A DNA stretch of 64,000 bases from Hyphomicrobiales bacterium (GCA_900466745.1 UBNE01000008.1:1-64000), one strand, 5' to 3'. Counted from the stretch's first letter, positions 38,453-46,812 are shown. Program-made: numbers and translations. The notes: generated by a model not told the origin, from the letters alone.

Positions 38453-39890
38453 AGGAAGCGAACCCTTCCGCGGCGGCTTCCGCGCCCGGCTCGATCTCGG
38501 TCAGGGTGACGAGGTCGAGCAGGCTGAAGCGCCCGTCATGGTGCCAGCCGGGCTCCGGCGCGGTCATGCGGCCGAGCGGGGCGATGCGGCTGACGCCGAC
38601 CGCGGCGAGCCGTTCCGCCAGCCGCAGCAGCCTCTCCGGGGCGGCGGCGACGCCGGCCGTCTGCAGGAAGGCGCGATAGGGGCCGACCAGGGCCGGCACC
38701 GCGGCGAGATCGTCGACCGCGACCAGCTTGAGCGTGCGGTTCAGGCCGGTCGGGCTCAGGGCCTCGGCGGCCTCGACATGGACGACGCTCCAGGGATCGG
38801 CCGGCTCGCCGAACAGCTCCGCGGCGCCTTCCAGCCCGCGCAGCTCCTGCGCGCCGCGCCAGCCCGCGACGGCCGCCGCCTCGCCCGGCGAGAGCGCGCG
38901 GCGCGGATGGCGATGGGCGAGCGCCGCGAGCTCCCGCGCCAGATAGCCGGCGAACTCCGCCGGCGCGACCCGCCCGCCGCGCTCGACGAAGAGCATCTGC
39001 GGCGAATAGCAGCCCTGCTGCTCGTAGCGCGCCACGTCATGAGCGGCGAGCCGGGCCAGCGCCGGGGCCTTGCGACTGTCGAGCGCCTCGCGCGCGACGA
39101 CGCCGAAGCCGATCCTGTGGCCATGCGGCAGGAAGCGCGTCGTCACCGGCAGCTTCGCGCGCAGCGCCGCGAGCGTCTCGTTGCCGCCATAGGCCATCAC
39201 CGTGTCGGCCGCCTGCAGGAAGGGCGCCTCGGCCGCGGCATTCCCGCCCTTCCACCAGACGACCGCGAGGCATTCGCCGATCTCGGGGTCGATCCCGGCG
39301 AGGAGCCCGGCGAACCAGCCGGCCGTCAGCGGCTCGGCCGAGGCGAGCTTGCCGATGCTGCCCGCCTTGACCAGCAGCCCGCAGATCAGGCTCCAGAGCG
39401 ACAGCGCCGGCACGTTGCCGGCCCAGATGTGCAGCAGTAGATTCGGCCCCTGCGCGCGCAGCAGGCCGCCCTTGGCCGCCGGCTGGAAGCCGTCGAGCAT
39501 GGCGGGATTGGCGAAGTCCTCGGCGAGGAAGCGCAGGAGCTGCGGCCGGCGGAAAGTCCTGAGATAGCCGGTCAGGCCGAGCCGGACGCTCTCGCGGTCA
39601 TAGCCGGTGACGATCGGCAGGAGGTGCTCGGCCTTGCGGCGCAGCGGATGATCCCGGTCGAGCAGCCGCGCGACCGCGGCGTCGACCGCATCGACGATCC
39701 GGGCGACCGGCATTTGCTTCAGCCGCCCGCGGGCATTTTCGCGGACCTGCTCGCACAGCGCGGCGGCCTGCGCCGCGTCGAGTTCCGGCAGCGCCAGCAC
39801 GACGCGCTCGCCCCAGGCGCCATGCGCGACCTCGCGCCAGCGCACCGCCTCGCGGCTCAAACCCGGCAGATGGCCCGCATGCGCGATCAC
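38442..39890 (-). CDS. LuxC-like acyl-CoA/acyl-protein reductase
   Basis: A 482-residue protein of the LuxC family (NADPH-dependent reduction of an acyl thioester to an aldehyde). The catalytic cysteine is in YEQQGCYSPQ (about Cys294), matching the QQ-C-SPQ signature. The HIWAGNVPALS segment (about 154-164) and VMAYGGNETL resemble the cofactor-binding parts of this aldehyde-dehydrogenase-like fold. GTG 39890 is chosen: it lies 4 bp after the LuxE-like stop with GGAG 8 bases before it. There is no luciferase (luxAB), so light production is not expected. It would receive an acyl group from the LuxE-like partner; substrate unknown. Confidence 0.87.
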   Translation of the reverse strand: MIAHAGHLPGLSREAVRWREVAHGAWGERVVLALPELDAAQAAALCEQVRENARGRLKQMPVARIVDAVDAAVARLLDRDHPLRRKAEHLLPIVTGYDRESVRLGLTGYLRTFRRPQLLRFLAEDFANPAMLDGFQPAAKGGLLRAQGPNLLLHIWAGNVPALSLWSLICGLLVKAGSIGKLASAEPLTAGWFAGLLAGIDPEIGECLAVVWWKGGNAAAEAPFLQAADTVMAYGGNETLAALRAKLPVTTRFLPHGHRIGFGVVAREALDSRKAPALARLAAHDVARYEQQGCYSPQMLFVERGGRVAPAEFAGYLARELAALAHRHPRRALSPGEAAAVAGWRGAQELRGLEGAAELFGEPADPWSVVHVEAAEALSPTGLNRTLKLVAVDDLAAVPALVGPYRAFLQTAGVAAAPERLLRLAERLAAVGVSRIAPLGRMTAPEPGWHHDGRFSLLDLVTLTEIEPGAEAAAEGFASYAD

Positions 39891-39894
39891 GGCC

Positions 39895-40971
39895 TCAGCT
39901 CCGCGCCGCCGCCAGGAACTCCGCCACGGCGACGGAGCAGCCCTTCGAGGCCTCGCCGTCGACGCGGCCGAGCAGCAGGAAGCCGCCGGGCACGATCTCG
40001 CCGGCATCCTCGGTCAGGATCGCCGAGACGCAGTTGAAATGGGCGAGATCGTGATGGACGAGCACGCCGCGCTCGCCGTCGCGCAGATCGGCGCCGGTCA
40101 GCGGATCGACGACACGGCTGCGCACCCAGTGCGGGCCGGACTTGACCGAGGGGCAGACGGCGTTGCCGTCGTCGTAGAACTGGCTGCTCAGCTCGGTCAT
40201 GCCGTACATGTTGATGCAGGAGGCGCGCGGCACGCCGAAGGCTGCCGAGAGGGCGTCGTAGAAGGCGTCCGGCGCCAGCTCGCGCGACTGGCCCTTGAAG
40301 CCGCCGGTGTCGAGGATCAGGCTGCCCTCGGGCAGGGCGAAGCGGCGGCCCTGCGCCGCCAGCGCGTCGAGCACCGGCACAAAGGAGTAGCTGGCGCCGA
40401 GCAGGGCATAGGGCTCGCCACCGGCCTCGGCCTGAGCGAGCGCCGCCAGCAGGCCGTCGAGATCGAGGCCGTCCGCGCCGATGAAGCCCTGCGAATCCGG
40501 CGTGCCGCATGCGCGCCGGGCGAGCGACAGGTAATGCGCGAGCGAAGAATTGGGCAGCTCCCTGTCGTCGGGGAAGAGGATGCCCATGCGGATGCGCGCG
40601 CGGCCGCGCATGAAGCGCGCCCGGAAATTGTCGAGCATCGAGCGCTGCCAGACGGCGAGCGTCGGGTGGTAGCTGCGGCCGCGCACGCCCTGGGTGGTGC
40701 CGCTCGTCATGAAGACGTGGCTCGCCGCCTCCGGCGGGCAGCAGCTCAGCGTCAGGCCCTTGAAGGCGGTGATCGGCACGGCCGGAATGTCGCGCCAGCG
40801 CCTCACCGCGAGCGGGGTGCGGCCGCGCTGCAGGGCGAAGCGCCTGTAGGGCTCGTTGTTGCGGAACTGATAGGCGAAGACCTGGAGCGCCATCGCCTCG
40901 AACTCGGCTTCCGACGCGTCGGGACGTGCGATGAACGCCAGCAGCGCCTCGATGATCTCGGCTTGCGTCAC
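39895..40971 (-). CDS. LuxE-like acyl-protein synthetase, first gene of the TPP-riboswitch operon
   Basis: A 358-residue adenylate-forming enzyme of the LuxE family, which activates a carboxylate with ATP and carries it as a thioester. The ATP motif is FMTSGTTQGVRGR (about residues 88-98), followed by YHP; a second motif is NMYGMTELSSQFYDD. The near-C-terminal SKGCS holds the conserved acyl-carrying cysteine (about Cys345). GTG 40971 is preceded by GGAG at 9 bases. Upstream is a TPP riboswitch, so thiamine pyrophosphate should repress it. In bacterial luminescence LuxE works with LuxC, and here the two genes are adjacent and coupled. Confidence 0.87.
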   Translation of the reverse strand: MTQAEIIEALLAFIARPDASEAEFEAMALQVFAYQFRNNEPYRRFALQRGRTPLAVRRWRDIPAVPITAFKGLTLSCCPPEAASHVFMTSGTTQGVRGRSYHPTLAVWQRSMLDNFRARFMRGRARIRMGILFPDDRELPNSSLAHYLSLARRACGTPDSQGFIGADGLDLDGLLAALAQAEAGGEPYALLGASYSFVPVLDALAAQGRRFALPEGSLILDTGGFKGQSRELAPDAFYDALSAAFGVPRASCINMYGMTELSSQFYDDGNAVCPSVKSGPHWVRSRVVDPLTGADLRDGERGVLVHHDLAHFNCVSAILTEDAGEIVPGGFLLLGRVDGEASKGCSVAVAEFLAAARS

Positions 40972-40989
40972 TGTGGCCCACTCCGTTCG

Positions 40990-41018
40990 GACGCTCCCTC
41001 GGCCTGCCGAAGGGCGTC
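40990..41018 (-). promoter_or_regulatory. Stem-loop between the TPP aptamer and the LuxE-like start
   Basis: On the minus strand GACGC-CCTTCGG-CAGG-CCGAGGG-A-GCGTC forms a 12-bp stem with one bulge and a four-base loop. There is no T-run after it; the ribosome site follows about 9 bases later. It may be part of the riboswitch expression platform, acting on translation rather than termination (inference). Confidence 0.45.
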
Positions 41019-41076
41019 GGTCGCGACTGGACCATATGCGCAGATGGAATCGGGGCTTGAGCGCCGCCTGTCCCGC

Positions 41077-41181
41077 ATCCCTACGCCGGTATGATCCGGA
41101 TCAGGTTCGGAGGGTCACCGCGTTGCCGGAAAAAGCCCGGCCGGCGGAATCTCAGCCTCCTAGCGAGGCCCCCCTGGGAAC
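41077..41181 (-). ncRNA. TPP riboswitch (THI element)
   Basis: On the minus strand all conserved parts are in order. P1 starts with GTTCCC. The P2 strands GGGGGGCC and GGAGGC lead to CTGAGA (41150-41155). A variable P3 stem is GCCGG / CCGGC. GTGACCCTCCGAACCTGATC (20 bases) leads into CGGATCATACCGGCGTAGGGA, split here across positions 41082-41101. The final GTAGGGAT closes P1. It lies about 105 bases before the LuxE-like start and should reduce expression when thiamine pyrophosphate is abundant. Confidence 0.95.
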
Positions 41182-41187
41182 GCGGCT

Positions 41188-41216
41188 AGATGACGAGCGG
41201 CAGGGTGGGCTGTCAA
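41188..41216 (-). promoter_or_regulatory. Promoter candidate for the TPP-riboswitch operon
   Basis: A perfect -35 TTGACA (41216-41211) is followed after 17 bases by TCATCT (41193-41188), a weak -10. Transcription would start near 41181, exactly at the 5' strand of the riboswitch P1 stem. The rest of the spacer up to 41389 is GC-rich and shows no gene. Confidence 0.5.
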
Positions 41217-41389
41217 GCGGCAAGCCGGCGAAGGCGGGCCCGCGGCTGCGCCTGCGGCGAAGGGCCGCCGCGCCCGCCGCGGGCATGCAGACGCGCGAGG
41301 CGGCGACGAAAGGCGCATCCCGCCTCGCTTGACCCCTGTCGAAGCCCCGTGCCATCCGGGCCGGACAGCTTTCCGAAAGGCGGACCGAG

Positions 41390-42139
41390 ATGAGCGAAAG
41401 CGTAGTGAGCGAGACCGTCGCCGCGGGCGTCGTCCAGATCACCATGAACCGGCCGGACCGGAGGAACGCGCTCGACCGCGCGAGCTATGCCGGGCTGATC
41501 CAGGCCATCGCCGCGGCGGAAGCGGACGATGCCGCCCGCGCCGTCCTGCTGACCGGCGCCGGCGGCTGCTTCACCAGCGGCAACGACATCAAGGACTTCG
41601 CCGCGGCCGCCGCCGCGGGCGAAGGGCCGCGCGCCGCGATCGACTTCCTCGGCGCGATCTCGACCGCGAAGAAACCCATCGTCGCCGCCGTCGAGGGCTT
41701 CGCCGTCGGCATCGGCACGACGATGCTACTGCATTGCGACCTCGCCTTCGCGGGCGCCACGGCGAGCTTCCGCCTGCCCTTCGTCACGCTCGGCCTCTCG
41801 CCCGAGGGCGGCTCCAGCTATCTGCTGCCCCTCGTCGCCGGCAGCAAGAAGGCGGCCGAGCTGCTGATGCTGGGCGAGGTCTTCGACGCCGCGACGGCGG
41901 CGGAAGCCGGGCTGGTCAACGCCGTGGTGCCGGAAGGCACGGCGCTGGAGCACGGGCTCGCCAGGGCGAAGGCGCTGGCGGCCCTGCCGTCGCAATCCGT
42001 CGCCCTGACCAAGATGCTGCTGAAGCGCGGTAGCGCCGCGGCGGTGGCCGAGACCATCGCCGTGGAGGCCGACCATTTCGGCCGCCGCCTGCGCTCGCCC
42101 GAGGCCATGGCCGCCTTTGCGGCCTTCCTCAGGAAATAG
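41390..42139 (+). CDS. Enoyl-CoA hydratase/isomerase family protein
   Basis: A 249-residue crotonase-fold protein. The oxyanion-hole segments are [14 protein letters not shown] and the helix-start region [20 protein letters not shown] (20 residues). The residue pattern [19 protein letters not shown] resembles the peroxisomal-type delta3,delta2-enoyl-CoA isomerase subgroup, with the Glu in SPEGG as the likely single acid catalyst. That makes isomerase at least as likely as hydratase. It converges with tctA (14 bp gap) and is divergent from the riboswitch operon. Specific pathway unknown. Confidence 0.88.
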   Translation: MSESVVSETVAAGVVQITMNRPDRRNALDRASYAGLIQAIAAAEADDAARAVLLTGAGGCFTSGNDIKDFAAAAAAGEGPRAAIDFLGAISTAKKPIVAAVEGFAVGIGTTMLLHCDLAFAGATASFRLPFVTLGLSPEGGSSYLLPLVAGSKKAAELLMLGEVFDAATAAEAGLVNAVVPEGTALEHGLARAKALAALPSQSVALTKMLLKRGSAAAVAETIAVEADHFGRRLRSPEAMAAFAAFLRK

Positions 42140-42153
42140 GCTGCCGCGCCGCC

Positions 42154-43671
42154 TCAGGGCGGCGCGGTTTCTCCTGCCGGAACCGGCTGGCCGTGCCGGC
42201 CGAAGGGCAGCATGCGCCACAGCATCAGGCCCCAGACGATCAGCGTGCAGACCCCGAGCACCCCCGCGATCGGCCGCTCGAAGAAGAACAGGAAAGAGCC
42301 GTCCGACTTGATCATCGAGGTCATGAAGTTCTGCTCCAGCATCTCGCCGAGGACGAGGCCGAGGATCAGCGGCGCGATCGGGATGCCATGCTCCTCGAGC
42401 ACCCAGCCGAACACGCCCATCACCACCATCAGCACGACGCCGTAGATCGAGTTGGTCATGGCGAAGGAGCCGACCATGCAGAAGATCAGGATGACCGGCA
42501 GCAGGATGTTGCGCGGCACCCGCAGGATCTGCTTGGCGGATTTGATCGCCGCCCAGCCGAGCGGGAACATCACGATATTGGCGAGGATGAAGATGATGAA
42601 GACGGCGTAGATCAGCTCCGGCGTCTGCAGGAACACGCTCGGCCCCGGATTCATGCCCTTCATGTAGAGCACGCCGATGACGATCGCCGTGATCGAATCG
42701 CCGGGGATGCCAAAGACCAGCGCCGGAATCCAGGCGCCGCCGAGCGCCGAATTATTGGCCGATGTCGAGTCGACGATGCCTTCGAGATGGCCGGTCCCGA
42801 ACTTCTCCGGCTCCTTGGAGAGCTTCTTCGAGACGGCATAGGAAACCCAGGCCGCGATATCGGCGCCGGCTCCGGGCAGAGCCCCGATGACCGTGCCGAG
42901 GATCGAGCCGCGGAAGAAGTTCTTCCAGTACTTCCGCCAGACCGCGCCGATGCCGGTCATCAGCTTGCCGACCTGCTGCTGCACCATGGTCGAGCCCTGG
43001 TCGAGCGAGACCGAGCCGCGCAGCAGTTCGGAGACCGCGAACATGCCGATCAGCGTCGGGATGAAGTTGATCCCCGAGAGCAGGTCGACATTGCCGAAGG
43101 TGAAGCGGGGCTGCCCCGCCGCCGGGTCGATGCCGACGCAGCCGATGGCGAGGCCGATGAACAGCGAGAGCAGCCCCTTGACCGGATCGCCCGTGCCGAT
43201 GAACACGGCGCAGGTCAGGCCGAGGCAGGCGAGCCAGAAATACTCGAAGGACGAGAAGTTGATCGCCACCTCGGCCAGCATGGGCGCGGCCAGGATGAGG
43301 ACGGCGACGCCGAAGATGCCGCCCAGAACCGAGAAGACCAGGTTGACGCCCATGCACAGGTCGAGCTGGCCCTTCTTGGTCATCTCGTAGCTCTCGTCGG
43401 CATAGGCCGCCGAGGCGGGCGTTCCGGGCATGCGCAGCATCGCCGCCGGAATGTCGCCGGCGAAGATCGCCATGGCCGTGGCGGTGACGATGGCGCCGAG
43501 CGCCGGCACGGGCGGCATGAAGAAGGTGACGGGCACCAGCAGCGCCGTCGCCATGGTCGCGGTCAGCCCCGGCATCGCGCCGACGAACATGCCGAACACG
43601 GCGGAAGCCAGGATCACCCCGATGACCTGGAGGTCGAAGACGAGCCCGAAGGCGGTTGCGATGGCTTGCAT
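42154..43671 (-). CDS. tctA: Tripartite tricarboxylate transporter, large membrane subunit TctA
   Basis: A 505-residue inner-membrane protein with about 12 hydrophobic segments. TctA hallmarks are the N-terminal FVGAMPGLTATMATALLVP, MLRMPGTPASAAYADESYEM (20 residues), a repeat-like GALPGAGADIAAWVSYAVSK and FGIPGDSITAIVIGVLYMKG. It carries solute across the membrane, driven by an ion gradient, with TctB and the binding protein TctC. Gene order tctC-tctB-tctA is standard. Citrate is the classical ligand but many TTT systems take other carboxylates. Confidence 0.95.
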   Translation of the reverse strand: MQAIATAFGLVFDLQVIGVILASAVFGMFVGAMPGLTATMATALLVPVTFFMPPVPALGAIVTATAMAIFAGDIPAAMLRMPGTPASAAYADESYEMTKKGQLDLCMGVNLVFSVLGGIFGVAVLILAAPMLAEVAINFSSFEYFWLACLGLTCAVFIGTGDPVKGLLSLFIGLAIGCVGIDPAAGQPRFTFGNVDLLSGINFIPTLIGMFAVSELLRGSVSLDQGSTMVQQQVGKLMTGIGAVWRKYWKNFFRGSILGTVIGALPGAGADIAAWVSYAVSKKLSKEPEKFGTGHLEGIVDSTSANNSALGGAWIPALVFGIPGDSITAIVIGVLYMKGMNPGPSVFLQTPELIYAVFIIFILANIVMFPLGWAAIKSAKQILRVPRNILLPVILIFCMVGSFAMTNSIYGVVLMVVMGVFGWVLEEHGIPIAPLILGLVLGEMLEQNFMTSMIKSDGSFLFFFERPIAGVLGVCTLIVWGLMLWRMLPFGRHGQPVPAGETAPP

Positions 43672-43681
43672 GGCCGCCTCC

Positions 43682-44152
43682 TCAGAGCACGCTGTCGAGA
43701 ATGCCGCGCGGCAGGGGCACGAGCATCATGCTGCCGAAGAACCAGTGGACGAGCAGCGTCATGCCCACCGCGACGACGAGGGCCGTCAGCGGTCTCACCC
43801 CGAACCAGAGCAGCAGCACGATCTGGACCAGGAAGGCGCTGGGGATGAAGCCGAGCCGGTCGGAAGCCAGCACGTAGAACAGCATCGCCGCGAGGGTCAG
43901 GACGAAGGACAGGACCTTGCGCGGCTCGCGCGCCCAGTCCGCCAGCACGAGCCAGGGCGCCGCGACGGCGGCCCGCCGCTCGCGCAGGATCAGCACCAGC
44001 GCGCAGAAGATTATCCCGCCGCCCAGGATGCGGGGAAACAGGCTCGGCCCATAGGCCTGTCCCGGGAACGACGGAAAGGAGAATGTCATGGCGATCATGG
44101 TCGCGGCCAGCGCAATGAACGCGAGCCCGACGACGGTATCGTTGAAACGCAT
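43682..44152 (-). CDS. tctB: Tripartite tricarboxylate transporter, small membrane subunit TctB
   Basis: About 156 residues with four predicted membrane helices, as usual for TctB: FNDTVVGLAFIALAATMIAM, SLFPRILGGGIIFCALVLI, then two C-terminal helices (SFVLTLAAMLFYVLASD and ALVVAVGMTLLVHWFFG). I use ATG 44152 (MRFNDTVVG), which has AAGG 8 bases upstream and matches the typical N-terminus. An in-frame ATG at 44188 also has a plausible ribosome site. It lies 10 bp before tctA and 68 bp after the binding-protein gene. Confidence 0.88.
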   Translation of the reverse strand: MRFNDTVVGLAFIALAATMIAMTFSFPSFPGQAYGPSLFPRILGGGIIFCALVLILRERRAAVAAPWLVLADWAREPRKVLSFVLTLAAMLFYVLASDRLGFIPSAFLVQIVLLLWFGVRPLTALVVAVGMTLLVHWFFGSMMLVPLPRGILDSVL

Positions 44153-44255
44153 CGATTCGACCTTGTCAGGAGTGACGGGCCCCGCCATCGCGCGGCCCTC
44201 GCCGAAAGGCGGCGCGCCCTGCCCGGAGCCGGCGCGCGCCGCCGTCCCTGTCGCG

Positions 44256-45257
44256 TCAGCTCGCCTTCTTGGCGAGCCCCGCCGCCGTCATCGCCGTCCC
44301 CATGGCCTTGTCGCCATCGGCCATGAAGGCCGCGTAGCCGGCCTGATCGGCGAAGGTCATGCCGAAGCCGCGGGCGTTCATGAAGTCCTTGTACTCCTGC
44401 GAGTCGTAGGCCTTCTTCAGTTCGGCCGCGAGAATCTTCTGGACGTTCTCGGGCAAGCCCTTCGGGCCGCCGATGCCGCGCCACGCCCCGACCGAGTAGT
44501 TGATGCCGAGCGTCTCGTTGAGGGTCGGCACATCCTTGAACTGCGGGTTGCGCTCCTTGGCCATGATCGCCAGCGAGCGCGCCTTGCCGGCGTCGAGCAT
44601 GGCGCGGGCCTCGGGGACCGAGCAGGTGACGATGTCGATGCCGCCGGCGGCGAGGTCCTGCATCGCCGGCGCGGCACCGTTCGAGGGCGCCCAGGCGACG
44701 TGGTCGGGCTTCAGGCCCATCGCCAGCAGCCAGCCGACCAGGGCGAGGTGCCAGATGCCGCCCTGCCCGGTGCCGGACGCTTTGAGCTTGCCGTGCGGCG
44801 CGGCCTTGATCGCCTCCGCCAGCGCCTTGATGTCCTTGTAGGGGCTGGAGGCGCTGACCTGCACGCCCGGCGGGTCCTCGTTCATCAGGGCGAGCGCGGT
44901 ATAGTCGGACGGGGTGAGCTGGGTGAGGCCCATATGGTGCATCATGCTGATCTCGACCGTCAGCATGCCGATCGTGTAGCCGTCCGGCGCGGCCGTCGCG
45001 ATGGCCGAATGGCCGACGACCCCGGAGCCGCCGGTGCGGTTCACCACATTGACCGGCTGCCCGAGGCTCTTCTCCAGCAGCGCGGCGACGATGCGCGCGG
45101 TGGCGTCCGTGCCGCCGCCGGCCCCCCAGGGGCAGATCATGGTGATCGGGCGGGCCGGCCATTTCGGCTGGGCGATCGCCGGCGCGGCGATGATCCCGGC
45201 AGCCCCCGCCGCGACCGCGCCCTTGAGGACGCCACGCCTGTCAATCGTCTTGCTCAT
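44256..45257 (-). CDS. tctC: Tripartite tricarboxylate transporter substrate-binding protein (Bug/TctC family)
   Basis: A 333-residue periplasmic protein. The leader has DRRGVLKGAVAAGAAG and cleavage near AIAQP. The Bug-family marks are WPARPITMICPWGAGGGTDA (20 residues), RTGGSGVVGHSAIATAAPDGYTIG (seen in part) and the later TCSVPEARAMLDAGKARSLA. It captures a carboxylate for TctAB. A LacI-type palindrome lies 17 bp before the start codon, so the operon is probably substrate-inducible. Ligand unknown. Confidence 0.93.
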   Translation of the reverse strand: MSKTIDRRGVLKGAVAAGAAGIIAAPAIAQPKWPARPITMICPWGAGGGTDATARIVAALLEKSLGQPVNVVNRTGGSGVVGHSAIATAAPDGYTIGMLTVEISMMHHMGLTQLTPSDYTALALMNEDPPGVQVSASSPYKDIKALAEAIKAAPHGKLKASGTGQGGIWHLALVGWLLAMGLKPDHVAWAPSNGAAPAMQDLAAGGIDIVTCSVPEARAMLDAGKARSLAIMAKERNPQFKDVPTLNETLGINYSVGAWRGIGGPKGLPENVQKILAAELKKAYDSQEYKDFMNARGFGMTFADQAGYAAFMADGDKAMGTAMTAAGLAKKAS

Positions 45258-45273
45258 TTTCTCGCTTCCTCCG

Positions 45274-45287
45274 CTAAATCGTTTTAG
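45274..45287. promoter_or_regulatory. LacI-family operator candidate upstream of tctC
   Basis: CTAAATCGTTTTAG is a 14-bp palindrome centred on CG with a single mismatch pair, the usual form of LacI/PurR-family sites. It lies directly upstream of the tctC ribosome site and overlaps TTGACT on the minus strand. No LacI gene is in the window. Confidence 0.55.
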
Positions 45288-45384
45288 TCAACGAGCGCTC
45301 CTCACCGGCGGCGGGGCGCTCTTCGGTAACCCGGTCATCACAACCGATCGCGCGAGCCGTGACAACCGCTGATTTCGACGGGCC

Positions 45385-46812
45385 CTACATTCCACAAAAG
45401 AGCGGCTGCACCGCGCCCGAGACCGCCTCGACCACCGCGCCCGTGCTCAGCGCCGCGCCGGCCGCGGCGCCCGCCGGCAGCGACAGCCCGGCCTGGCCGA
45501 GAGCCGCCTGGATCGCCGCCCCGTCCGCCAAAGCATAGGCGCGCTGCGGCGCGATGCCGGCGACGAGCTGCCTGTCGGAGGGGTTGGCGGTGACGATGCC
45601 GACGAGCCGGCCCTGCCGGTCGAAGGCCGGGCTGCCCGCCTGCCCCGGCTGCAGCGGCGCCATCACCGTGGCGCCGGAAGCGGTACGTGCGAGCTGCCCC
45701 GGCAGGGCGACGGCGGCGCGCTTGCCGGCCTCGTCGCCGAAGGCGACCAGCACCAGCCCCTCCCCCGCCTCCGGCGCTTGTCCCGCCAGCGCGGGAGGCT
45801 TGGCCGCGCCGGTTCCGTCGAGATCGAGCAGCACGAGCCCGCTGGCATCCTTCGCCCGCGGCCTGGCGGCGCGGTTGCCGACGCGCAGGCTGCGGCAGCC
45901 CTCGGCCGCGGCGGCCGCGCCGAGCGCGACCTTGTCCGAGAGCAGCACCGCGACGCCGTAGCGCTCGTTGCCGCGTGCCGCCGGCTGCGTCAGCGCCGGG
46001 GCGGAAACCGCCCCGGCAGCGCCCGCCACGGGCGTTCCGGCGGCCGGGGCCGGCCCTGTCGGGAAGGGCTCGAAGCTGGCCGCGATGGCGATGACCAGCT
46101 TGTCGACCGTCGCGGCCAGCGCCTTGTCGTAGCCGATAGAGAAGCCGCGCAGGCCCTGCGGCCCGGCCGACAGGCGGCGGTAGAAGCGGCCGCCCGGCGT
46201 CTCGCCCGTGACGACGAAGAAGTCCGGGCGGAGCAGCTTGTAGGTGATCTTGCGCGGGCTGTTCGGGCTGACGGCGATCGCCTTCTCGAACAGCGCCGCG
46301 AGGTCGTCGCCCGGCGGCGAGGCGGAGGTGTCGAGCGTGATCTTCTCGTCGGCGCTCTGCCAGCGGCTGCCGCCGGAGGGCGTCGCGGCGCGCTTCGGCA
46401 GCAGCTTCGCCGGAATGCCGATGCGCACCCCGGTCCTGTCGTCGTCGACCAGCCTGAAGCCGGCCGCGTCGCGCGCCGCCTGCGCCGCCTTGGCGAGCGC
46501 GGCGCGGTCGGCCGGCGTCAGGATGCCGTCCGCCGGCCCGCGCCCGCCCTTCAGCGCGTTGATCGCCCGGAAGGTCAGCGGGCCGAAGGAGCCGCTGACC
46601 GCGCCGTTGAACTGCCCCGCCCAGATCAGGTCGGTCTGGATCGCCTTGCGCTCGGCCTCGGGCAGCGCCTCGAACCGCGCCTGCGCCGCCGCCATCTGCG
46701 GATGGGGAGCCTGCGCTCGCGCGCCGGAGAGCGACGCCGCCAGCAGCATCAGCCCGAGCGCGGCGGCGCCGGCCAGCTTGATTCGCGGTCGTCTGTCTCG
46801 GGCAGGCAGCAT
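45385..46812 (-). CDS. Secreted protein with peptidoglycan-binding domain and degenerate trypsin-like domain
   Basis: 475 residues: a signal peptide (hydrophobic LAGAAALGLMLLAASL, cleavage near ARAQ), a peptidoglycan-binding type 1 region at about residues 50-110 (IQTDLIWAGQFNGAVSGSFG, 20 residues), a middle domain, and a C-terminal trypsin-like fold. The fold's nucleophile loop reads GQAGSPAFD, close to GNSGGP. However, the His-containing loop is replaced by KVALGAAAAAEGCRSLRVG, and the Asp position by GLVLLDLDG. Only the Ser region remains, so it is probably not an active protease and may bind or recognise a partner in the periplasm. It is divergent from the alpha-2-macroglobulin gene. Confidence 0.8.
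   Translation of the reverse strand: MLPARDRRPRIKLAGAAALGLMLLAASLSGARAQAPHPQMAAAQARFEALPEAERKAIQTDLIWAGQFNGAVSGSFGPLTFRAINALKGGRGPADGILTPADRAALAKAAQAARDAAGFRLVDDDRTGVRIGIPAKLLPKRAATPSGGSRWQSADEKITLDTSASPPGDDLAALFEKAIAVSPNSPRKITYKLLRPDFFVVTGETPGGRFYRRLSAGPQGLRGFSIGYDKALAATVDKLVIAIAASFEPFPTGPAPAAGTPVAGAAGAVSAPALTQPAARGNERYGVAVLLSDKVALGAAAAAEGCRSLRVGNRAARPRAKDASGLVLLDLDGTGAAKPPALAGQAPEAGEGLVLVAFGDEAGKRAAVALPGQLARTASGATVMAPLQPGQAGSPAFDRQGRLVGIVTANPSDRQLVAGIAPQRAYALADGAAIQAALGQAGLSLPAGAAAGAALSTGAVVEAVSGAVQPLFCGM

Noticed and set aside
38442-40971. Bioluminescence (lux) operon
   Set aside because: Only luxC- and luxE-like genes are present. There is no luciferase luxA/luxB, no luxD, and the operon carries a TPP riboswitch and an importer, so light emission is not supported.
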